DNA of 64,000 bases from Thiohalophilus thiocyanatoxydans. GTDB lineage: Bacteria; Pseudomonadota; Gammaproteobacteria; UBA6429; Thiohalophilaceae. The stretch spans positions 124,001-188,000 of the forward strand of contig NZ_SOQX01000001.1 in assembly GCF_004366735.1 (NCBI RefSeq). The letters are read 5' to 3'. The translations under genes and the position numbers were made by a program. Positions within the stretch are counted from its first letter, which is position 1. Each line of letters begins with the position of its first letter. Positions 17,404 to 26,190 of the stretch are shown here, in pieces. Below the pieces are notes generated by a model that searched no databases, had not been told where the DNA came from, and saw only the letters and a program-made list of their open reading frames with translations.

Positions 17404-18945
17404 TCAGCGGTTTAACGCCTGCTCCAGTTGCAGCGTGTAAAGCGCGGGCCGCAGATACCATGAATAGTCACACTGCCGTTTGCTCATATCCCGCAGCAGC
17501 ATCAACATCACCCGTTCGCTCTTGATAAGACCGGACCCCATGCGGGCGGGATGTTTGATGAAATAGCCCGCAAACTCCCGCACCGCGCGACGATAGTAGC
17601 GACTCATCATTCGCCCTGACGTTCCCCTGGCATCCTTTTTCTCAAATGGCAGGTGTGCATAGTCGGGATAGGCGCGGCGTATGGTTTCATCATGCAGTGC
17701 ATTGTTCACGGAATATGACGCATCCAGGTTAATCAGAAAATCCAGTACGTCATGGTCCAGATAGGGACAGTACACGTTGGGAATATCCGCCAGAATGGCG
17801 AAAGGGATCAGGCCCACACCACGTCGCGTTCGGTTCCAGAAGATATAGGAGACCAGCGGGTGCCTGGCATGCTGATGCCGCGCCAGCTCCTCGGATAACT
17901 TCTGGACTGCCAGCGACTCGTCCAGTTCGCCACTGAAATGCGAACGCAGGGTACTGGACAGAAACGGTCCGAGTCCCGTCTCCCTGAGTAACAAGGTTGC
18001 CAGTTCGGTCAGCTTGCCCGCACGGAATAAGGCCAGTTTCTGCTCATTGACCTGAAAGCCCCCGGAGATCACGCTGCCGGCCAGGCCGTCATACAGGGTC
18101 GAGGTACGCCCCTTGAGATAACTGGCGACCGGCAACAACCAGGTGTGCCCACTGCCACAGAAATTGGTCAATTCAATGTCTTTGAGATTGGCCTGGAAAA
18201 AGGAGTCAGGATTCTCGATTTCCGTATGCGGCAGTTGCAGCTCCGCCGCCAGCATGCGGGCAATACGCAGATCCTCGTTAGCCGAAGGCGGACGCATTTT
18301 CACCGTGATCGTGTTCGAGGGCCGGTAGCCTTGCTTAAGCAGCGCGAGCAAAATATGCCGGGAGTCCCGCCCACCACTGATGGGCAAGGTGAACTCGTCC
18401 GCCGCCGGCGGACGACGGGCGATGGCCTGTTCGAACAGGGAAGCATACTGTCCCACCGCCTCGTCAAAAGAGCGGGCTTCACTGGCCGGCGCGGGGGTCT
18501 CGATACTGCCGCGCTCCAGATGCAGCCGACCCTGTTGCCAGATCAGGCGACTGCCGGGTGGCAGGATCCGGATCTGTTCGAACGGGGTGTCCTCCGCGAT
18601 GAAAAACCCCAGCCGGTAAAATACCGCCAGTGCGGCCGTATCCAGCGTCTTCGGAAAATCCCCTTGCAGCACATGATGAATGGACGGCGAAATATGAATC
18701 GCATTACCGTGGCAGGCGTAATAGAGCGGATAGATCCCGTAACGATCATTGCTCACGACCAGCCGCTGGCCGTCCCACTGCCACTGCACAAAGATCCCAT
18801 CAGCGACGGATCTGTTTCCCGGGCTCAGCCGGTGTCCCAAAAAACAGTGCGGTGTGCCCCCGGTCACGATCCCGTCAGGCGTCACCCGTGCCGAGAAGAA
18901 CGGCCTGTCGAAAGACGATAAAACATCAAGCGGGGAGTGTTGCAT
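17404..18945 (-). CDS. asparagine-synthetase-like protein without the Cys nucleophile
   Basis: The protein has 513 residues. The N-terminal about 170 residues resemble a class II glutaminase fold (FVQWQWDGQRLVVSNDRYGIYPLYYACHGNAIHISPSIHHVL), but the N-terminal Cys needed for glutamine hydrolysis is absent; the protein starts MQHSPLDV. The C-terminal ATP-pyrophosphatase domain keeps the PP-loop FTLPISGGRDSRHILLALL (SGGxDS). So it probably adenylates a carboxylate and uses another amine or nucleophile. There is a late YCPYLDHDVLDFLINLD motif, as in AsnB synthetase domains. It stands alone on the reverse strand, with GT2 and methyltransferase genes upstream of it in the same direction. The substrate is unknown. 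Confidence 0.7.
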   Translation of the reverse strand: MQHSPLDVLSSFDRPFFSARVTPDGIVTGGTPHCFLGHRLSPGNRSVADGIFVQWQWDGQRLVVSNDRYGIYPLYYACHGNAIHISPSIHHVLQGDFPKTLDTAALAVFYRLGFFIAEDTPFEQIRILPPGSRLIWQQGRLHLERGSIETPAPASEARSFDEAVGQYASLFEQAIARRPPAADEFTLPISGGRDSRHILLALLKQGYRPSNTITVKMRPPSANEDLRIARMLAAELQLPHTEIENPDSFFQANLKDIELTNFCGSGHTWLLPVASYLKGRTSTLYDGLAGSVISGGFQVNEQKLALFRAGKLTELATLLLRETGLGPFLSSTLRSHFSGELDESLAVQKLSEELARHQHARHPLVSYIFWNRTRRGVGLIPFAILADIPNVYCPYLDHDVLDFLINLDASYSVNNALHDETIRRAYPDYAHLPFEKKDARGTSGRMMSRYYRRAVREFAGYFIKHPARMGSGLIKSERVMLMLLRDMSKRQCDYSWYLRPALYTLQLEQALNR

Positions 18946-19038
18946 CAGATCAGTATCCAGCCGGGTGCGGCCAGCCCGGTAAGTTTGAATTCATACACCG
19001 CGCACCTGTCGCACCCAAACACCCGGACCCGACAGGCA

Positions 19039-20037
19039 TCAATGCCGTTTTGCCAGAAAGCCTCTGGCCAGATTGGGCAGAAACAACATGGCGCAGAGCG
19101 GATCTTCCCGAAAAGTCGCCATGACACGTCGCCAGTCTATGCTGACACCCTTTTTTAAAAGATGCGGGATGCTTAGTGCAAATGAACGGCGCGAGTCGGC
19201 CAGTTGATGGCGAACGTAAGCCCGTTGTTCCGGGTTCAGGCGGATCGTCGCAAGTATCCGCCGGGACAGGCGGATATAACTGGACAACAGGCGAATCGAT
19301 CCGGCGGTACCCCATTGTGATTTATCGAAGATGTTGATGCCTTCCCCTTCATACGCATAGAGCTTCGGCGAGAAAGCCACGCGTTGAAAATCCTGACCCA
19401 GGGTCAGTTTAAACAACCGATCCTGGCCGTTATAGATAGTCGGATCAAAACGCACCGCCGCGAAGCGATCGAAACGATAGGCCATGGTGGTCGGCCCGAT
19501 AATATTGCTGCGCCGGATCAACAGATCAAAAAAATCACCCTGATATTCATAAAGCGCCCGCTCAGGATCAATGGTTTTGTGATCCGCCGGATGAATGTTC
19601 AGGACGGGATTTTTATCCCATTCAAAGCGGCTGGTCTCACTGCCAACGCGGGTGCTGTTACCCATAAACAGATCGTACCCCTGTTCCAGGGCAGCAACGG
19701 CATCGCTCAGAAAGGGGCCGGTCCATTGATCATCCGAATCGAGAAAAGTGACATACGGGGTACCGGGTGGCACGTTATCCAGACCGGTATTGCGTGCCGC
19801 GCCGGGACCGGCATTTGGCTGGTGAATGATTCTCAGGCGATCACCGGCATCGGGCAGAAACCGGGCAAGCTCCTGATCCGCCGGGATCGGGGATTCATCA
19901 TCGACCACAATGATCTGACAGTCCACGCCACCCGGCTGTTCCAGAATGGACCGCACGCACTGGGTCAACAATCCGGTTTCCCGCTGATAGAACGGAATGA
20001 TCACCGCAATCTCGGGTGTCGACGAGTTACTCATCAT
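19039..20037 (-). CDS. family 2 glycosyltransferase
   Basis: The protein has 332 residues from ATG 20037 (adjacent ATG 20034 is equivalent; an ORF start at 20061 would add eight hydrophobic residues). The GT-A signature is present: IAVIIPFYQRETGLLTQCVRSIL, then IIVVDDESP, NAGPGAARNTGL and the metal-binding TFLDSDDQW. It transfers a sugar from a nucleotide donor to an EPS acceptor or lipid-linked intermediate. The C-terminal third (FRLKLTLGQDF-like region to the end) lacks membrane helices. It lies 3-28 bp from the membrane-anchored methyltransferase, in the same direction. The donor sugar cannot be read from the sequence. Confidence 0.85.
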   Translation of the reverse strand: MMSNSSTPEIAVIIPFYQRETGLLTQCVRSILEQPGGVDCQIIVVDDESPIPADQELARFLPDAGDRLRIIHQPNAGPGAARNTGLDNVPPGTPYVTFLDSDDQWTGPFLSDAVAALEQGYDLFMGNSTRVGSETSRFEWDKNPVLNIHPADHKTIDPERALYEYQGDFFDLLIRRSNIIGPTTMAYRFDRFAAVRFDPTIYNGQDRLFKLTLGQDFQRVAFSPKLYAYEGEGINIFDKSQWGTAGSIRLLSSYIRLSRRILATIRLNPEQRAYVRHQLADSRRSFALSIPHLLKKGVSIDWRRVMATFREDPLCAMLFLPNLARGFLAKRH

Positions 20038-20064
20038 GAGAAAAAGTACCACATAAAACAAGCG

Positions 20065-20805
20065 TTAACCTTTGGTCAGCACAGCCGCACCCTTGTCAAA
20101 CGGCAGCAGTGCCTCGGTGTAGTGGGGCAACTCTTGCTGCCAGCGTGCCAGGATCTGCTTTTCCTCGCCACGCGCGGCATCGTCCAGAAAAACACGGGCA
20201 CCCGGATTAAGCAATCGATCCAGTTGTGGCAGTGCCGGATACCGGGCATGTTTCGAGGTGGTCGCCGGGGGTCCGTCGATAACCAGCATATCGAAGCCCC
20301 CCTCCGGCGCCTGCAGGCGAGTCAAATCGTACCAGGGTTGACCGGCATCCCCGGTGGGAATCAGCGGGGCATGGATGACGCTGGCCCACTCTTCCAGCCC
20401 CTGCTCGACGAGGCCTTCGCGGGTCTGCTCGGCGAAGTGTTCATCATGTTCCAGGCTATAGACGTGACCCACGCCGTTCAATTGACAACAACGCGCCAGT
20501 ACCATGGTGGAAGAGCCGGAACTGCACTCCAGAATCGACACCGGTTTATGTTTTATCGTGTGTTTGGCAAGCGTAAACAGCAGATCCGGCGAAGCGGCCC
20601 AGCCGCGCAACAGCGGCAAAGGCGCAACCGGGCGGATAAGACGCATCAGGCCATCGTAAGCCTGCAGTTGCTGATATAGCGCACCGGATTCTTGCGCCGC
20701 TCCCAACAGCCGGTAGGACGCCAGATGAATCTTGCGTACCTTGTAAAACAACAGCGCCTGGGAGGCCAGTACGACCAGCAGCAGGAACAGTAGCAGGTAG
20801 TCCAT
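20065..20805 (-). CDS. membrane-anchored class I SAM methyltransferase
   Basis: The protein has 246 residues. The first 22 residues are one membrane helix (MDYLLLFLLLVVLASQALLFY) followed by KVRK, so the catalytic domain faces the cytoplasm. Motif I is VSILECSSGSSTMVLARCC (an ExxSGxST variant), motif II is HVYSLEHDEHFAEQTREGL, and the motif IV region is GFDMLVIDGPPATTSKHARYP. This pattern fits the Methyltransf_24 type. It sits directly upstream of the GT2 gene and probably acts with it on a lipid-linked glycan. The substrate is not known. Confidence 0.7.
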   Translation of the reverse strand: MDYLLLFLLLVVLASQALLFYKVRKIHLASYRLLGAAQESGALYQQLQAYDGLMRLIRPVAPLPLLRGWAASPDLLFTLAKHTIKHKPVSILECSSGSSTMVLARCCQLNGVGHVYSLEHDEHFAEQTREGLVEQGLEEWASVIHAPLIPTGDAGQPWYDLTRLQAPEGGFDMLVIDGPPATTSKHARYPALPQLDRLLNPGARVFLDDAARGEEKQILARWQQELPHYTEALLPFDKGAAVLTKG

Positions 20806-20960
20806 GTCATAAGTCCCTTTGTTAGTGAAACGTCCTTACTTTCCGGCCATGTATCCATTCAGCGCAGACCGATAGCCAGAACCGGCTGCGTCCGACAACC
20901 CCCAGTGTAGCTCACTTTACGCAATGACAACCTGATTACCCGGGGCGGGTTCTCAGCGGG

Positions 20961-21821
20961 TCACTCTTCGCCTGATCGAACCCACTCCAGCGTCCATTGT
21001 GCCACCTGATCCCGCCACGCCTGGCGAGAGAACGTATGGTTGGCTTGCGGCAATTCCCGCAGCGTGACCCGCGACTGTTTCAGCAACCCGGCCCAGGCCG
21101 GATCGGTGGCGGCCGTATCGCGAAACTCGGCGGCGGTCAGATCGTCGCCGCTGAGTATCAGCAGAATCGGACCGCGATAGCGTCGCCAGCCCTCGGCCAT
21201 GCGTTGCGGCAGCGGCCCGGTGGGGTTGCCGGCAGACTCGCCCTGCGCCGCCGGCCCGGATGACCCGGCCAGCCGGCGCAGCAGGCTGAAGACAGAACGC
21301 AGCGAGGCGACGGGGTTGAACCTGCCGCGCAGCAGGTTCACCCAGAAATCACGGCTGAACAAACGCTTTATATAATAGGTTTTCAGATAGGCCCGGGCCA
21401 GGCTCTCCCCGGTGCGCACCCAGGGGTTGGCCAGCACCAGCCCGTGGATACGCGGTTCCTTCGGGGCGGTGATCAGGGCGATGGATGCCGCATCACACAG
21501 CCCCCAGACGATCACCTCGCGCAGGTCCGGCAGCTGGGCCTGAAAGGTGTCGATGGCCGCGCGGATGTCATCGCCAACCCGCTCGAAATCACGCTGCGCC
21601 CCCGTCGAGTCGCCCATCCCGCGATAGTCAAAGCGGAACACCGGAATACCGGCCGCGGCCAGATGGCGAGCCAGCAGCAAGAACTGACGATGGCTGCCGA
21701 CCCGGTACTGCGGACCGCCCACGACCACCAGCACCCCCCGAACCGCCTGCGGCGCTCCCGGATGCAGGATCCCCAGCAGCTCGTCATCCCCGACCGGGAA
21801 AATGATCGCCTGCTCGCTCAC
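20961..21821 (-). CDS. exosortase A system-associated hydrolase 1 (alpha/beta fold)
   Basis: The protein has 286 residues from GTG 21821, which overlaps the stop of the upstream hydrolase as GTGA; this coupling decides the start over the open frame to 21950. The alpha/beta hydrolase plan shows GVLVVVGGPQYRVGSHRQFLLLARHLAAAGIPVFRFDYRGMGDS (oxyanion and strand region), and EVIVWGLCDAASIAL with a Cys in place of the usual Ser at the nucleophile elbow (GLCDA). This fits family members that may use a Cys nucleophile. His appears in QANHTFSRQAW and an acid in LSGDDLTAAEF. Substrates are unknown. The last gene of the ACP-hydrolase 2-hydrolase 1 operon. Confidence 0.85.
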   Translation of the reverse strand: MSEQAIIFPVGDDELLGILHPGAPQAVRGVLVVVGGPQYRVGSHRQFLLLARHLAAAGIPVFRFDYRGMGDSTGAQRDFERVGDDIRAAIDTFQAQLPDLREVIVWGLCDAASIALITAPKEPRIHGLVLANPWVRTGESLARAYLKTYYIKRLFSRDFWVNLLRGRFNPVASLRSVFSLLRRLAGSSGPAAQGESAGNPTGPLPQRMAEGWRRYRGPILLILSGDDLTAAEFRDTAATDPAWAGLLKQSRVTLRELPQANHTFSRQAWRDQVAQWTLEWVRSGEE

Positions 21822-22624
21822 CGCAGCACCGCCTGCAAACCCGCCAGACTCGCGTCCAGCAAGGCCGGTACTTCGTGGATCTCCTGGGTGGTCCAGAAAG
21901 GATCGCCGCGCACGGCGCCCGTGTGGAGGGTCATTCCCTGTTGACGCCACGCGTCGATCAGGCGGGTGCTGACCGGCGGCAGTTCGGGCGGGTCGCCGTG
22001 CGCCACTTCCAGCCAGGCGAGCGGCGTGCCGGGCGAGGCGACTAGCCGCGCCCCGGCAAGCGCGTCGGCCAGCGCCGGGGCCAGAGCATAGCCGGCCACC
22101 TCCAGCGTTTCGCCTTCCTTCAGCCGGGCCCGCAACTGGCCGGTGGTTTCCTTGCCGCTGCCCATCATCCCCGCGGCCATACGCAGGCGCAGAAACTGGG
22201 CCAGATAGCGTTCGCCATCGCTCACCGGTTGCCAGTAGAGGACCGCCGCCGGCGGGATCTGGCGAACCTGCAGGAGATCGCTGATCAGCAGGCAGCCCGC
22301 GCGCAGCCCCCAGAGGATCACCGGACCGGGGTAACGCTCCTGCAGCCAGTCCAGGCCGTCGCCAAGATCGGCCAGCCAGTCCTGCCAGCGGGCATCGGCA
22401 AAATCACCGCCGCTGTCACCGCAGCCATAGAGATCGGGCATGAATACCGCATAACCCTGTTCGGCCAGCAGGCGGGCCTGGCGCGCCGCCATGCGGCGGG
22501 ACTTGTTGAGTTCTTCGGCGAAGGGGGGAACATACAGCACGCAGCCGCGTACCGGCCTGCCCGCCGGTTCATGCAGGATATAAAAGAGCGGGCCTTGCCC
22601 GCCTGCCAGAAACCCGGCTTTCAT
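21818..22624 (-). CDS. exosortase A system-associated hydrolase 2 (alpha/beta fold)
   Basis: The protein has 268 residues from ATG 22624 (MKAGFLAGGQGPLFYILH), 10 bp after the ACP stop; the open frame runs to 22714 inside ACP and is not preferred. It has an alpha/beta hydrolase core with GCVLYVPPFAEELNKSRRM, the YAVFMPDLYGCGDSGG strand and PVILWGLRAGCLLISDL at the nucleophile position, where the canonical GxSxG is replaced by GLRAG. So a classical Ser nucleophile is not evident and the catalytic status is uncertain. The paired hydrolase 1 overlaps its stop by 4 bp. Together they could act on a carrier-bound acyl or aminoacyl intermediate; the substrate is unknown. Confidence 0.8.
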   Translation of the reverse strand: MKAGFLAGGQGPLFYILHEPAGRPVRGCVLYVPPFAEELNKSRRMAARQARLLAEQGYAVFMPDLYGCGDSGGDFADARWQDWLADLGDGLDWLQERYPGPVILWGLRAGCLLISDLLQVRQIPPAAVLYWQPVSDGERYLAQFLRLRMAAGMMGSGKETTGQLRARLKEGETLEVAGYALAPALADALAGARLVASPGTPLAWLEVAHGDPPELPPVSTRLIDAWRQQGMTLHTGAVRGDPFWTTQEIHEVPALLDASLAGLQAVLR

Positions 22625-22634
22625 GCGAAGTGTT

Positions 22635-22886
22635 TCAAGCGGCGAGCTTGGAATCGACAAACTCGACCAGGCTGCCCAGGGTCTCGAACGTCTCGGCGCT
22701 GATCTCGTCGTCATCCACCATGATGCCGAACTGCTCCTCGATGGTCGTGATCACGGTCACCACCGCCATGGAATCCAGCTCATGGATATTGCCGAGCAGG
22801 GGCGTATCGGTATCGAATTTTTGCACGCGGCCGTTGAGCCCCAGTGTGCTGTCCAGGATAGTTTTGACTTGTTCGAGACTCGACAT
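22635..22886 (-). CDS. acyl carrier protein
   Basis: An 83-residue acidic four-helix protein: MSSLEQVKTILDSTLGL..., with the phosphopantetheine attachment Ser in ELDSMAVVTVITTIEEQFGI (DSM). A perfect AAGGAGG precedes the ATG. It is the first gene of a tightly packed operon with hydrolases 2 and 1. This is a stand-alone ACP not linked to fatty-acid genes. The likely loading enzyme is the acyl-CoA ligase at 11680-13260. The pathway would then hold an acid on the carrier while the asparagine-synthetase-like proteins, hydrolases or PLP decarboxylase act on it. The first statement is clear from sequence; the rest is inference. Confidence 0.9.
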   Translation of the reverse strand: MSSLEQVKTILDSTLGLNGRVQKFDTDTPLLGNIHELDSMAVVTVITTIEEQFGIMVDDDEISAETFETLGSLVEFVDSKLAA

Positions 22887-23011
22887 CGGGACCTCCTTCC
22901 CTTAACACAGACACAGGAATCATGTCCTGTTGGAGCAAATGCTCTATGATGTATCCCTGAGGATAATTAAACCCGTGTGATTGTATCACCAACACGGGCA
23001 AAGGGAGACAG

Positions 23012-24793
23012 ATGCGAGAGTTAGGCGGCTGGTTTACCACGGATGGCACCCCGGGACCCGACATGCCCGCGGCCGACAACAACGCAGCATCGCGTTTCAC
23101 CAGCGAGGGGGGCGCCTGCCAGGTTCGGGGCGGCTGGATCGCCCGCGACGGGGAGGGCCGGATTGCCGCGCTGATCGGCCACCCGCAATGGCAGGACCCG
23201 CCCGCCGGACAGGACCCCGCGCAGACCCTGCTGGATCGCTACCGGCGTGACGGCGAGCAGCTGTTCGCCCGCCTGAGCGGCGATTTCGCGCTGGCGATTC
23301 TGGACCCGGTCGCGCGACGCCTGCTGGTGGGCATTGACCGCCTGGGCCGCTTCCCGCTGTATATTTCCCGCATTCCCGGCGGCGTCGCCTTTGGTTCCGC
23401 CATCGACCGCCTGCCGAACGCGGCCACCCTTGATCGCACGCCTTCGCCGGACGGTCTCTATCACTACCTGTTCTTTCATATGCTGCCGGCGCCGGTGAGT
23501 CTGTTTGCCGACGTGGAAAAACTGCAAGGCGCACACTGCCTGCGGCTGGATTCGCAAAACCTGCGCATCGCGCCTTACTGGCAGCCCCGCTTCGAGGAAC
23601 CGGCACAGGCCGACATGGGCGCGCTGGGCGAGGAACTGCACCGCCTGCTCGACGCGTCGGTCGACAAACTGACCGACCCGGGAAAGACCGGCGCGTTTCT
23701 CAGCGGCGGCCTGGACAGCTCGACCGTGGCCGGCAAGCTGGCACAGTTGCACCCCGGCGAGGCGGATACGTTCAGCATCGGCTTCGATGCGCCGGGCTAC
23801 GACGAGATCGCCTATGCCCGGATCGCCGCGCAACACTTCAAAACCCGTCCGCACGAGTACTATGTTTCGCCCGACGATGTGGTCGACGCGATACCGCTGA
23901 TCGCCGCCAGCTACGATGAGCCGTTTGGCAACTCCTCGGCGCTGCCGGCCTATTTTTGTGCCCGCCTCGCCGCCGACAGCGGGACCACCCGCCTGCTGGG
24001 CGGCGACGGCGGGGACGAGCTGTTCGCGGGCAACGCGCGCTATGCCAAGCAGGGCGTGTTCGAGCTCTGGTCCCGGCAACCGGCGCTCGCCCGCCGCCTG
24101 CTGGAGCCTCTGTTCACCCATCTGCCGCGCGCATCTTTACTGGGCAAGGCCCGCAGCTATGTGGAGCAGGCCCGGATTCCGCTACCGGATCGCCTGCAAA
24201 CCTATAATTATCTCCATCGCCTGTCGCTGACGGCGATGTTCGAGCCCGGGTTCCTGGCCCAGGTACACACCGAAGGCCCCTGGGATCTGATGCGGGATAT
24301 CTACCGGCGTCCCGAAGCGGCCTCGTCGCTCAATCGCATGATGTATCTGGACTGGCAGCAGACCCTGGCCGACAACGATCTGCGCAAGGTGAGCCGCATG
24401 TGTGAACTGGCCGGCGTCGATGTCGCCTATCCCATGCTGGATGATGCCCTGGTGGACTTTTCCTGCCGCATCCCCTCGGCCATGAAACTGCACAAGGGAC
24501 GGCTGCGCCATTTTTACAAAAACGCCATGAGCGGCTTTTTGCCCGAAGCGATCCTCGACAAGAAAAAACACGGCTTCGGACTGCCCTTTGGCGTCTGGAT
24601 GCGCGAACACACCCCCCTGCGGGAACTGGCCTACGACGGCCTGCTGCGCTTCAAGTCCCGGGGGATCCTGCAACCGGCGTTCATCGACCGGCTGATCACC
24701 CTGCACCGCGAAGGCCATGCCGCGTATTACGGGGAACTGGTGTGGGTGCTGATGATGCTCGACCTGTGGCTGGAAACACATAAGCCCCGCTAA
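23012..24793 (+). CDS. asparagine-synthetase-family protein lacking N-terminal Cys
   Basis: The protein has 593 residues. The N-terminal glutaminase-like half (RLSGDFALAILDPVARRLLVGIDRLGRFPLYIS, ending KLQGAHCLRL) lacks the Cys2 nucleophile; the protein begins MRELGGWFTTDG. The synthetase half is complete: PP-loop TGAFLSGGLDSSTVAGKLA, FSIGFDAPGYDEIAYA, SYDEPFGNSSALPAYF, GGDGGDELFAGNARY and the late VAYPMLDDALVDFSCRIP and KHGFGLPFGVW. This is the plan of the exosortase-linked AsnB-like proteins. It probably activates a carboxylate as an adenylate and condenses it with ammonia or an amine from another source. It is divergent from the ACP operon, with about 125 bp between the two starts. Confidence 0.8.
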   Translation: MRELGGWFTTDGTPGPDMPAADNNAASRFTSEGGACQVRGGWIARDGEGRIAALIGHPQWQDPPAGQDPAQTLLDRYRRDGEQLFARLSGDFALAILDPVARRLLVGIDRLGRFPLYISRIPGGVAFGSAIDRLPNAATLDRTPSPDGLYHYLFFHMLPAPVSLFADVEKLQGAHCLRLDSQNLRIAPYWQPRFEEPAQADMGALGEELHRLLDASVDKLTDPGKTGAFLSGGLDSSTVAGKLAQLHPGEADTFSIGFDAPGYDEIAYARIAAQHFKTRPHEYYVSPDDVVDAIPLIAASYDEPFGNSSALPAYFCARLAADSGTTRLLGGDGGDELFAGNARYAKQGVFELWSRQPALARRLLEPLFTHLPRASLLGKARSYVEQARIPLPDRLQTYNYLHRLSLTAMFEPGFLAQVHTEGPWDLMRDIYRRPEAASSLNRMMYLDWQQTLADNDLRKVSRMCELAGVDVAYPMLDDALVDFSCRIPSAMKLHKGRLRHFYKNAMSGFLPEAILDKKKHGFGLPFGVWMREHTPLRELAYDGLLRFKSRGILQPAFIDRLITLHREGHAAYYGELVWVLMMLDLWLETHKPR

Positions 24794-24804
24794 TCACCGC
24801 GCTA

Positions 24805-24822
24805 TGTTCGCTATGTAACATA
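24805..24822 (+). promoter_or_regulatory. 18-bp motif TGTTCGCTATGTAACATA (copy 1)
   Basis: It lies in the 80-bp gap before the AlgD-like gene. It matches TGTACGCTATGTAACATA at 62864-62881 at 17 of 18 positions. Its core TATGTAACATA is a near palindrome, and here the half-element GCTATGT is also repeated directly just upstream (24801-24807). Possible binding site of a regulator shared by EPS genes. Confidence 0.5.
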
Positions 24823-24873
24823 GGAGACGCCAAAAACACGTTATAAAGGACGATCCAAACAGAAGGACGCTGA

Positions 24874-26190
24874 ATGAATATTTCCATTTTTGGCATGGGT
24901 TACGTGGGCGCCGTCTCCGCCGCCTGCCTGGCCCGGGACGGGCATAACGTGATCGGCGTGGATGTGGATCCGACCAAACTGGAACTGCTGCGTCAGGGCC
25001 AGTCCCCGATCGTGGAAGAGGGCATCCAGGAACTGACCCGCGAGGTCGTGGAACAGGGACGCCTGACGGTCACCGACAACGCGGACGAATCGATCGGCGG
25101 CAGCACACTCTCCTTTGTTTGCGTGGGCACCCCCTCGCAACCCAACGGCAGTCAGGATCTCAAAGCCATCGAACATGTAGCCGCCCAGATCGGCGCGGCC
25201 CTGGCCGGCCACGATCACTATCACGTGGTGGTGATCCGCTCCACGGTGCGCCCCGGCACGGTCATGAGCCGGGTACGCCCGGTGCTGGAGGCGCATTCCG
25301 GCAAAAAACTGGGTGAAGGCTTTGGACTGGCTTTTCAGCCCGAGTTCCTGCGTGAAGGCACCTCGATCAGGGATTATGACAACCCGCCGTTCACCGTTGT
25401 CGGCGGCGATTGCAACCGCACGCTGGACTGCATCAAACCGCTGTTCGAACACCTGCCCTGCGAATTTATCGGCACCGACATCAGTACCGCCGAGATGCTC
25501 AAGTACGCCTGCAACGCCTTTCATGCAGTGAAGATTGTGTTTGCCAATGAGATCGGCCGTGTATCCCAGACCCTCGGCGTCGACTCCCGCGAGGTGATGC
25601 GCCTGGTCACCCAGGACCGGCAGCTCAACATCTCGCCGGCCTATCTGCGCCCCGGCTTTGCCTTCGGCGGCTCCTGCCTGCCCAAGGATCTGCGCGCCCT
25701 GCTGTATATCGCCAAGGAGCAGGATGCCGAGGTGCCGATGCTGACCGGAGTCATTCCCAGTAACCAGCAGCAGATCGACCATGCGCTGCAGTTCATTCTG
25801 CGCAGCGAAAAACGCCGCGTGGGAATGATCGGCCTGAGTTTCAAGAGCGGCACCGACGATCTGCGTGAAAGTCCGCTGGTGACCCTGGCCGAGCAGTTGA
25901 TCGGCAAAGGCATCGATCTGCGCATCCACGATCCGAATGTGCAACTGTCGCGGCTGATCGGCGCCAACCGCCGTTATATCGAAGAAAAGCTGCCGCATAT
26001 CGGACGGCTGTTAATCGACGACTGTGCCGAACTGATCCGGGAGTCCGACATCGTCATGGTCGGACTCAGCGATGCGCATCTGGTGGAACAGGTCATCGCC
26101 GAAGCCGGTGAAGCGCAGGTGGTGCTGGATCTGGTCGGCATGCCCGGGCGGGATCGACTCAAGGCGGCGTATCGGGGCATTTGCTGGTGA
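24874..26190 (+). CDS. GDP-mannose/UDP-glucose 6-dehydrogenase family enzyme, AlgD-like
   Basis: The protein has 438 residues. It matches AlgD closely along its length: the NAD motif ISIFGMGYVGAVSAACLA, the SFVCVGTPSQPNG strand, ANEIGRVSQTLGVD, and the active-site block GFAFGGSCLPKDLRAL with Cys268, which is the position of the AlgD nucleophile. The C-terminus ends GICW, as in AlgD. It oxidises a sugar nucleotide at C6 in two steps (four electrons) to a uronate, consuming 2 NAD+. GDP-mannose is the most likely substrate by similarity; UDP-glucose cannot be excluded. So the polymer probably contains a uronic acid. The GT4 gene overlaps its stop codon as GTGA. Confidence 0.9.
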   Translation: MNISIFGMGYVGAVSAACLARDGHNVIGVDVDPTKLELLRQGQSPIVEEGIQELTREVVEQGRLTVTDNADESIGGSTLSFVCVGTPSQPNGSQDLKAIEHVAAQIGAALAGHDHYHVVVIRSTVRPGTVMSRVRPVLEAHSGKKLGEGFGLAFQPEFLREGTSIRDYDNPPFTVVGGDCNRTLDCIKPLFEHLPCEFIGTDISTAEMLKYACNAFHAVKIVFANEIGRVSQTLGVDSREVMRLVTQDRQLNISPAYLRPGFAFGGSCLPKDLRALLYIAKEQDAEVPMLTGVIPSNQQQIDHALQFILRSEKRRVGMIGLSFKSGTDDLRESPLVTLAEQLIGKGIDLRIHDPNVQLSRLIGANRRYIEEKLPHIGRLLIDDCAELIRESDIVMVGLSDAHLVEQVIAEAGEAQVVLDLVGMPGRDRLKAAYRGICW

